A stretch of DNA of 7,672 bases from Bacteroidales bacterium. Lineage in GTDB: Bacteria > Bacteroidota > Bacteroidia > Bacteroidales > JAFGXI01. Made by a program: the position numbers and the translations under genes. Within the stretch, counting starts at the first letter, position 1. The number at the start of each line of letters is the position of its first letter. The stretch is taken from contig JALSQC010000342.1 in NCBI GenBank assembly GCA_026985625.1, positions 1 to 7,672 on the forward strand, given 5' to 3'. Under the pieces are notes generated by a model, which was not told where the DNA came from, did not search any database, and saw nothing but the letters and a program-made list of their open reading frames with translations. This document shows positions 1 to 4,717 of this stretch, piece after piece.

Positions 1-654
1 AACAAAATGGGATATAATTCGGTTGGCATAGCCTCAAATTATAACGAAGCCACTTCGTTATTATTAGAAAACGATAATATAAATATAGCATTGCTCGATA
101 TAAACTTGGGAAGCGAAAAATCAGGTATAGATTTAGGAAAACTAATATTAGAAAAATTTGATATCCCAATAATATTTCTAACAGCATACTCCGACGATGC
201 AACTTTTGAAAAAGCAGAAAAAGAAGCTCAACCAATGGGATATATCATAAAACCTTTTAAAGATGCAGATATTAACCATACTATAAAAATTGCTTTAAAA
301 CGCTTTAATGATATTAAAAAAGAAGAAGTAAATAATAAAAATAACGATATATTATTTATTAAAGACAAAGGAAACATCACAAAAATTTTTACCGACGATA
401 TTCTTTGGCTCGAGGCTATGGATAACTATACTTTTATTTATGATATCAATGGCAAATGGATAGTTAATATGTATTTAAAAGATGTATTGGCTATGCTCGA
501 TAATAAAAAATTTGTAAGAATACACAAATCAAGAGCTGTTGCTATCGAAAAAATATCGTCAATAGAAGGAAACAGTTTATATATAAACGGCAAACACCTT
601 TTAATTAGCCGAAAATACAAAAAAGAACTCACAAATATTATAAATATTATTTAG
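1..654 (+). CDS. LytTR-family response regulator (5' partial)
   Basis: This is a two-component response regulator that would take a phosphate on an N-terminal receiver domain and bind DNA through a C-terminal LytTR domain. The frame is open from base 1 and the sequence around the ATG at 7 is mid-receiver, so the true start and the first acidic pocket lie upstream of the window. Counting from the ATG at 7, the phospho-acceptor is Asp31 (in LLDINLG), the switch Thr is Thr59 (in FLTAY) and the conserved Lys is Lys82 (in KPF). The LytTR domain covers about residues 114-210, with the typical LWLEAMDNYTFIY strand and the FVRIHKSRAVAI segment. The histidine kinase gene begins one base after the stop, so that kinase is the likely partner. 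Target promoters cannot be told from this window. The family assignment is firm; the regulated process is unknown. Confidence 0.93.
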   Translation, partial: NKMGYNSVGIASNYNEATSLLLENDNINIALLDINLGSEKSGIDLGKLILEKFDIPIIFLTAYSDDATFEKAEKEAQPMGYIIKPFKDADINHTIKIALKRFNDIKKEEVNNKNNDILFIKDKGNITKIFTDDILWLEAMDNYTFIYDINGKWIVNMYLKDVLAMLDNKKFVRIHKSRAVAIEKISSIEGNSLYINGKHLLISRKYKKELTNIINII

Positions 655-655
655 C

Positions 656-658
656 TTG
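656..658 (+). other. TTG start codon, coupled to upstream stop
   Basis: The regulator's TAG (652-654) and this TTG are separated by a single base. No Shine-Dalgarno sequence is visible upstream. The TTG is the only usual start codon between the upstream in-frame stop and the first membrane helix. Re-initiation by ribosomes finishing the regulator is the simplest reading (inference). Confidence 0.7.
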
Positions 659-1870
659 AATAATAACCAAATTAAAATACAATATGACGAAAAAGCAAAA
701 CAAGCTGTAATAAATTTATCGTTTGTAGCAATATTTTTGTGGCCTTTCTGGATAATTTTCGATTACCTTTTTGCATACAATATTTTTAATATACTATTAA
801 TAACCAGAGTATTTCTGACAATAACTGTATTTGTAATTTATTACTTGACAAAAAAAAATAAAATACATTATATAACTTCCGAGATTATACTTTTTTCTAC
901 GGCAATTACTTTTATTGCAGCAGGAGTAAACATAGTAAAACCCGATTCGGTAAATTTATATTTTAACGCAGGGCTTTTTGTGATAGTAGTTGGATTTTTA
1001 ATATTATTCTTAGATAAAAAAAGAATAATTGCATATGGGTTGTGGACAATATTATCGGTTTTAATTTTTCAATATATTTTTAATAAACATTCAATAACAT
1101 TTTTAATTGGAAACGGAGGAGTAACATATTTTTCGGTTTTAATCTTTGTTATGATGTATTCCGTAGTAAAAAGAAAAAATGCAATTAAAGAAATAACACA
1201 AAACATATTACTCGCAAAACAACAAAAACAACTATTAGAAACAAACAATAAATTAAAACAAACAATATCTCAAAAAGAATTATTAATAAAAGAAATTCAC
1301 CATAGAGTTAAAAATAATTTACAGATTATATCAAGTTTAATATCATTACAAAAAGAAAACTTATCTGATAATACCATAAAAAACATACTGCAAATTACTC
1401 AAAATCGTATATTATCAATGCTTATAATACACGAAAAACTATACAAAAAAGAAAACATTGATTCTTTAAGCATAAAAGATTATTATAGCGACTTAATAAA
1501 CAGTTTAAACAAGACTACACCAACTAAAAATGTAAAAATAACTTTAGATATTGTTGATATATCTTTAAGTATAAATAAATTAATACCTTGTGGATTAATT
1601 CTTAACGAATTATATGCAAATAGTATAAAACATGCTTTTCCCGATAATTTTGGTAAAATAAATATTAAAGGCGAGCTAAATAATAATATGTTTACTATTA
1701 CATATTCCGACAATGGAATAGGGCTTCCCAAACAATACAAATCAAACCAAACCGATAATAATACATTAGGATTTAAACTAATACAAGGACTATCAAAACA
1801 AATCGATGGAGACTTTAAGATTTTATCTGCACAAAAAGGAAGCAGATTTATTATAGAATTTACGGTTTAA
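656..1870 (+). CDS. Membrane sensor histidine kinase, HisKA_2 type
   Basis: This is a 404-residue sensor kinase that probably phosphorylates the LytTR regulator encoded just upstream. About six hydrophobic helices fill residues 21-171 (roughly 21-40, 42-63, 74-93, 101-119, 123-142 and 153-171), with no large extracytoplasmic domain. A likely coiled coil follows (about 172-210). The HisKA_2 box is EIHHRVKNNLQ, with His216, next to the Arg, as the likely phospho-acceptor. The ATPase domain shows an N box (Asn317, Glu318, Asn322), a G1 box (DNGIGLP, Asp352-Pro358) and a G2 region near Gly372. The start is TTG at 656. The frame is closed by a stop at 641-643, no ATG or GTG lies between that stop and the TTG, and the first in-frame Met codon is about 165 codons on. 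The one-base gap to the regulator suggests translational coupling. The signal sensed is unknown. Confidence 0.93.
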   Translation: MNNNQIKIQYDEKAKQAVINLSFVAIFLWPFWIIFDYLFAYNIFNILLITRVFLTITVFVIYYLTKKNKIHYITSEIILFSTAITFIAAGVNIVKPDSVNLYFNAGLFVIVVGFLILFLDKKRIIAYGLWTILSVLIFQYIFNKHSITFLIGNGGVTYFSVLIFVMMYSVVKRKNAIKEITQNILLAKQQKQLLETNNKLKQTISQKELLIKEIHHRVKNNLQIISSLISLQKENLSDNTIKNILQITQNRILSMLIIHEKLYKKENIDSLSIKDYYSDLINSLNKTTPTKNVKITLDIVDISLSINKLIPCGLILNELYANSIKHAFPDNFGKINIKGELNNNMFTITYSDNGIGLPKQYKSNQTDNNTLGFKLIQGLSKQIDGDFKILSAQKGSRFIIEFTV

Positions 1871-1896
1871 TCTGATAATTTACGATACTGTCATAA

Positions 1897-1929
1897 AAAG
1901 TAAATTAAAAAAATTAGACATATTACTTT
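1897..1929. terminator. Weak candidate terminator hairpin
   Basis: AAAGTAA (1897-1903) and TTACTTT (1923-1929) are perfect 7-base complements around a 19-base loop, beginning 27 bases after the kinase stop and followed by T-rich sequence. A second pair, AAATTAAA (1902-1909) and TTTAATTT (1931-1938), overlaps it. The stem has one G-C pair, so it is weak. Its position in a convergent gap is the main reason to list it. Confidence 0.25.
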
Positions 1930-1968
1930 ATTTAATTTCTCAAAAGATAACTTCCTCCTTGAAAGAGT

Positions 1969-1996
1969 TAAATTAATGATAAAAATTTTTAATTTA
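1969..1996. repeat. AT-only inverted repeat in convergent gap
   Basis: TAAATTAA (1969-1976) and TTAATTTA (1989-1996) are perfect 8-base complements with a 12-base loop that contains AAAAATTTTT-like sequence. On the minus strand it lies after the TM2-gene stop and could help end that transcript. Such repeats are common by chance in DNA this AT-rich. Confidence 0.25.
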
Positions 1997-2023
1997 TTAC
2001 ATTATTATATAGTAACTCAAAAA

Positions 2024-2037
2024 TTCAAAATTCAAAA
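2024..2037. repeat. Short tandem TTCAAAA heptamer repeat
   Basis: Two exact head-to-tail copies of TTCAAAA (2024-2030 and 2031-2037) follow a near copy (TCAAAAA, 2017-2023). The AT palindrome TTAATTAA (2045-2052), which includes the stop codon of the TM2 gene, lies just beyond. The role is unknown; it could be a transcription end signal or simple-sequence drift. Confidence 0.4.
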
Positions 2038-2044
2038 TTAAGAA

Positions 2045-2434
2045 TTAATTAAGCCACATAATAATTTTACTATTATTTTGATATTTCGATATATCTTTTG
2101 TAAAGAGAATAACAAAAAAATCAACAGCAGGTAAAATAAAAAAACCGCCGCCTATTGTAAGAGCATAAAAAATAGGAACAATAGGTTTTGTTCCCAGAGC
2201 CATACGGTGTCCTCCCACAGGTCCGCAAAGTATGTCGAGTATTAATGCGGTTATTTTTTGTTTATTTATTTTTATGTGTTTAAATTTTTTGCCTAAGGTT
2301 TGTTCTTTAAACAATTTAATATCATTTTGTGATATTAACGAGTCTATGCTTAAAGTATCTGATTTATAATCAGTAGAATACGAAATGTTGTATGTAAAAA
2401 TAAAAAAAACTAAAAAAAAAATATTTTTTATCAT
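2045..2434 (-). CDS. Signal-peptide protein with a TM2-like membrane domain
   Basis: This 129-residue protein matches the TM2-domain pattern. Residues 1-20 form a signal peptide or first membrane helix (Lys3 and a Phe/Ile-rich core, with plausible cleavage after Ser20). A polar linker runs from about 21 to 57. Residues 58-112 hold the TM2-like hairpin: KITALILDILCGPVGGHRMA, with Gly74, Gly75, His76, Arg77 and Gly81 at the short turn, then a second helix ending near Asp105 (AVDFFVILF). The usual aromatic residues after the turn Arg are replaced by Met-Ala, so it is a divergent member. The function of bacterial TM2 proteins is poorly known and I do not assign one. It is the last gene of the minus-strand operon, nine bases after the rfbB stop. 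Its start codon and codons about 33-39 lie in the two copies of a 22-base direct repeat. Confidence 0.8.
   Translation of the reverse strand: MIKNIFFLVFFIFTYNISYSTDYKSDTLSIDSLISQNDIKLFKEQTLGKKFKHIKINKQKITALILDILCGPVGGHRMALGTKPIVPIFYALTIGGGFFILPAVDFFVILFTKDISKYQNNSKIIMWLN
2316..2338 (-). repeat. Perfect 9-bp inverted repeat inside the TM2 gene
   Basis: TTAATATCA (2316-2324) and TGATATTAA (2330-2338) are perfect complements around the five-base loop TTTTG, giving CAAAA on the mRNA strand. The structure lies inside the TM2 gene and overlaps the first copy of the 22-base direct repeat. The second copy keeps only the inner five base pairs. Confidence 0.6.
2320..2341. repeat. 22-bp direct repeat, copy A (inside TM2 gene)
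   Basis: This stretch is identical over 22 bases to 2429-2450; the flanking bases differ on both sides. Read on the minus strand in the TM2 frame it encodes part of SLISQND. The offset between copies is 109 bases, not a multiple of three, so the two copies are read in different frames. Confidence 0.9.
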
Positions 2435-2450
2435 TTTGTGATATTAACGA
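2429..2450. repeat. 22-bp direct repeat, copy B (rfbB/TM2 junction)
   Basis: This copy covers the last codon and stop of rfbB (stop 2444-2446), the whole nine-base spacer and the ATG of the TM2 gene (2432-2434). On the mRNA strand it contains TATCA-CAAAA-TGATA, so the start codon sits at the loop edge of a small, weak hairpin. Confidence 0.9.
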
Positions 2451-3499
2451 TTTTTATATTGTTTGTCGTAATATTTTTGATACTCACCACTAATAACATT
2501 ATCGACCCACTTTTGATTAGCAAGATACCATTCAACAGTTTTTTCTAAACCTTCCTCAAATTGCAACGATGGTTTCCAATTAAGCTCGTTTTGTAATTTC
2601 GACGAATCTATAGCATATCGTTTATCATGTCCTGCACGGTCTTTTACAAAAGTAATTAGTTTTTCCGATTCGCCTTTTTTACGATTAAGTTTTTTATCCA
2701 TTATCTTACAAAGGCTACGAATTAAATCAATGTTGGTCCACTCGTTATTTCCTCCTATATTATAAGTGTCGCCATTTTTACCATTATGAAAAATTGTATC
2801 TATTGCAACAGCGTGGTCTTCGACAAAAAGCCAATCGCGTATATTATCACCTTTTCCGTATATTGGTATAGGTTTATTATTTTTTATATTATTTATAGCA
2901 AGCGGAATTAATTTCTCGGGAAATTGATGACTACCGTAGTTATTCGAGCAGTTAGAAATTACAACAGGCAAGTTATATGTATTATTGTATGCCCGCACTA
3001 AATGGTCGGAGCTGGCTTTTGATGCCGAATATGGACTTTTGGGATCATAAGCTGTTGTTTCGGTAAAAAAACCCGATTCTCCCAACGAGCCGTAAACCTC
3101 GTCGGTTGATATGTGATAAAAACGTTTGCCGTTAAAATTATTTTTCCAAGTTTCTTTGGCAATGTTAAGTAAATTAAATGTGCCTATAATATTAGTATTT
3201 ATAAATTCCAAAGGGTTTAAAATAGATCTGTCAACGTGCGATTCTGCTGCAAGATGAATTATTCCGTCAAAATTATATTTTTTAAAAAGATTTTTAAGAA
3301 AATTAAAATCTGTAATATCGCCTTTCTCAAAAAAATAATTTTTATAATCTTTTATATCGGTAAGATTCTCGAGATTTCCCGCATAAGTAAGAGCATCAAG
3401 ATTTACAATTTTATAATTACTGTATTTCTTTACAAAAAGTTTAACGACATGCGAGCCTATAAATCCCGCACCACCTGTAATTAATATTGTTTTGTCCAT
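2444..3499 (-). CDS. rfbB: dTDP-glucose 4,6-dehydratase (RmlB/RfbB)
   Basis: This enzyme converts dTDP-glucose to dTDP-4-keto-6-deoxyglucose using tightly bound NAD, the branch point to dTDP-rhamnose and other deoxysugars of surface polysaccharides. The 351 residues are full length for the family. Visible marks are the NAD-binding GGAGFIGS (Gly9-Ser16), LDALTYAGN near 35-42, HLAAESHVDRSI (82-93), the catalytic triplet Thr132-Asp133-Glu134 in HISTDEVYG, and the YxxxK pair Tyr157/Lys161 in SPYSASK. RDWLFVEDH (221-229) and the DRAGHDKRYAID segment (287-298) are also typical of RmlB, and separate it from GalE and other extended short-chain dehydrogenases. The ATG at 3497-3499 directly precedes the Rossmann motif and follows galE by 11 A/T-rich bases with no Shine-Dalgarno sequence. 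rmlA, rmlC and rmlD are not in the window, so the final sugar is not determined here. Confidence 0.96.
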   Translation of the reverse strand: MDKTILITGGAGFIGSHVVKLFVKKYSNYKIVNLDALTYAGNLENLTDIKDYKNYFFEKGDITDFNFLKNLFKKYNFDGIIHLAAESHVDRSILNPLEFINTNIIGTFNLLNIAKETWKNNFNGKRFYHISTDEVYGSLGESGFFTETTAYDPKSPYSASKASSDHLVRAYNNTYNLPVVISNCSNNYGSHQFPEKLIPLAINNIKNNKPIPIYGKGDNIRDWLFVEDHAVAIDTIFHNGKNGDTYNIGGNNEWTNIDLIRSLCKIMDKKLNRKKGESEKLITFVKDRAGHDKRYAIDSSKLQNELNWKPSLQFEEGLEKTVEWYLANQKWVDNVISGEYQKYYDKQYKNR

Positions 3500-3510
3500 T
3501 TTTTTAATAA

Positions 3511-4539
3511 TTATTTTTTATTTCGTATATATTTTTCCCAATTCCATGCCGATAACATAGTATCTTCGAGCGATGTTTCTGCTTTCCACCCAAGTTCACT
3601 ATTTGCATACGATGTATCAGCCCATACTTGCTCTATATCTCCGGGACGGCGGTCAACAATTTTATAATTTAATTTTACTTTTGTAGATTTTTCAAAAGCT
3701 TTTATTGCCTCAAGAACCGATACTCCTTTACCTGTTCCAAGATTAAATATCTCGTATTGAGATTTATTTTTATTATTAATTAACCTGTTTATTGCAATAA
3801 CATGAGCTTTTGCTAAATCAACAACATTTATGTAATCGCGAATAGCAGTTCCGTCGGGAGTATTATAATCGCCGCCAAAAACATTTAATTGTTTGCGTAT
3901 GCCTATAGCAGTTTGTGTTATAAAAGGAACTAAATTGTTAGGAACACCCAAAGGCAATTCGCCAATAAAAGAACTTTTATGAGCTCCTATAGGATTAAAA
4001 TATCGTAAAAAAATAGCTTTTAAATTTTTATTTGCACTTAAAGTATCAATAATTATATCCTCTGATATTTGTTTTGTATTACCATAAGGCGAGTTTGCTT
4101 TTTTTATAGGCGAATTTTCTGTAACAGGCAAATTATTTTTGTCGGGTTGCCCGTAAACAGTGCACGACGACGAAAAAACAAGATTTCGTATATCGTGCTT
4201 ATTCATATTTGTTAAAATATTCATTAGCGATATCAGGTTATTTTTATAATACATTAAAGGATTCTCCACCGACTCGTTAACAGCTTTATAAGCTGCAAAA
4301 TGTATTATAGCCTCTATATCGGTATTATTATCAAAAAAATCGTTGGTAGCTTTGGTATCAGTTAAATCAAGTTTAATAAAATATGGTTTTTTACCCGTAA
4401 TTTTTTTTATACCATCAAGAACATCAACCGACGAATTTGATAAATTATCTAAAATAATTAAGTCGTTTTTATTATCAATAAGTTCTACAACAGTATGCGA
4501 ACCTATATATCCTGTGCCACCGGTAATTAATACTTTCAT
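3511..4539 (-). CDS. galE: UDP-glucose 4-epimerase (GalE)
   Basis: This cytoplasmic NAD-dependent enzyme interconverts UDP-glucose and UDP-galactose, serving the Leloir pathway and supplying UDP-galactose for glycan synthesis. The 342-residue length fits GalE. Seen in the sequence are GGTGYIGS (Gly7-Ser14), DNLSNSS (31-37), HFAAYKAVNES (80-90), the catalytic Ser125 in FSSSCTVYG and the Tyr152/Lys156 pair in SPYGNTK. The substrate-side segments RYFNPIGAH (179-187), NNLVPFITQTAIG (201-213) and DYNTPDGTAIRDYINVVDLA (224-243) are close to textbook GalE. It is the first gene of the minus-strand operon, 11 bases before rfbB, and a TAnnTTTG-type box lies just upstream of its ATG. Activity on N-acetylated sugars cannot be excluded from sequence alone, but the canonical glucose/galactose epimerase is most likely. 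Confidence 0.96.
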   Translation of the reverse strand: MKVLITGGTGYIGSHTVVELIDNKNDLIILDNLSNSSVDVLDGIKKITGKKPYFIKLDLTDTKATNDFFDNNTDIEAIIHFAAYKAVNESVENPLMYYKNNLISLMNILTNMNKHDIRNLVFSSSCTVYGQPDKNNLPVTENSPIKKANSPYGNTKQISEDIIIDTLSANKNLKAIFLRYFNPIGAHKSSFIGELPLGVPNNLVPFITQTAIGIRKQLNVFGGDYNTPDGTAIRDYINVVDLAKAHVIAINRLINNKNKSQYEIFNLGTGKGVSVLEAIKAFEKSTKVKLNYKIVDRRPGDIEQVWADTSYANSELGWKAETSLEDTMLSAWNWEKYIRNKK

Positions 4540-4560
4540 ATTTTTTATTTAAAATATTCG

Positions 4561-4568
4561 CAAACTTA
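4561..4568 (-). promoter_or_regulatory. Candidate -7 box for the galE-rfbB-TM2 operon
   Basis: On the minus strand this reads TAAGTTTG, a match to the Bacteroidota -7 consensus TAnnTTTG. It ends 21 bases before the galE start codon, which would give a short leader of roughly 15 bases. No good TTTG is seen at the expected -33 spacing, so the call rests on the -7 box and its position. Confidence 0.5.
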
Positions 4569-4671
4569 ATAAAATACTTTATAATTTAATATTTTTATTT
4601 TGTTATTTAATCATAGTATAATTTTTTTAATTTAATGTTTAAAAAGCATATAAAAAAATAATTATTTATTT

Positions 4672-4679
4672 TAACTTTG
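4672..4679 (+). promoter_or_regulatory. Candidate -7 box for nifJ
   Basis: The sequence TAACTTTG matches TAnnTTTG and lies 38 bases before the nifJ ATG, giving an expected leader of about 30 bases. A convincing -33 TTTG is not visible. The box overlaps a small inverted repeat. Confidence 0.5.
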
Positions 4680-4686
4680 AAAAGTT
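4673..4686. repeat. Inverted repeat overlapping the nifJ -7 box
   Basis: AACTTT (4673-4678) and AAAGTT (4681-4686) are perfect complements separated by GA. Its position across the -7 box would suit an operator, but the arms are short and AT-rich, so chance is a real alternative. Confidence 0.3.
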
Positions 4687-4717
4687 TTTAATTTAGAAAT
4701 TTTAAAATGTAAATAAT

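Larger units (their letters stand above)
1871..2044. other. Convergent intergenic region
   Basis: This 174-base AT-rich gap lies between the 3' ends of the histidine kinase gene and the minus-strand galE-rfbB-TM2 operon, so transcripts from both sides should end here. It contains several AT-only inverted repeats and a short heptamer repeat, listed separately. There is no GC-rich hairpin followed by a U tract, and no credible gene on either strand. Confidence 0.7.
4540..4717. other. Divergent promoter region between galE and nifJ
   Basis: This 178-base, very AT-rich spacer separates the start codons of two divergent genes. It holds one Bacteroidota-type -7 box in each direction, about 100 bases apart, and no gene. 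No clear TTTG -33 element is visible for either promoter. The leaders are A-rich and lack Shine-Dalgarno sequences, as is usual in this phylum. Confidence 0.7.

Noticed and set aside
438..632. 64-codon minus-strand frame, and a similar 85-codon one at 1483-1740.
   Set aside because: They are antisense to the LytTR domain and to the kinase ATPase region, both firmly assigned.
1954..1960. AAGGAGG on the minus strand, a perfect Shine-Dalgarno-like sequence in a genome that otherwise lacks them.
   Set aside because: The nearest downstream ATG is over 30 bases away and opens only about 13 codons. No credible gene follows, so it is probably chance.
3236..3484. 82-codon plus-strand reading frame opposite rfbB.
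   Set aside because: It lies wholly antisense to a clear RmlB gene, is Lys/Ile/Phe-rich as expected from AT-rich antisense, and matches no family I recognise.
4343..4552. 69-codon plus-strand frame opposite the galE start.
   Set aside because: It is antisense to conserved GalE N-terminal codons and has no protein features of its own.
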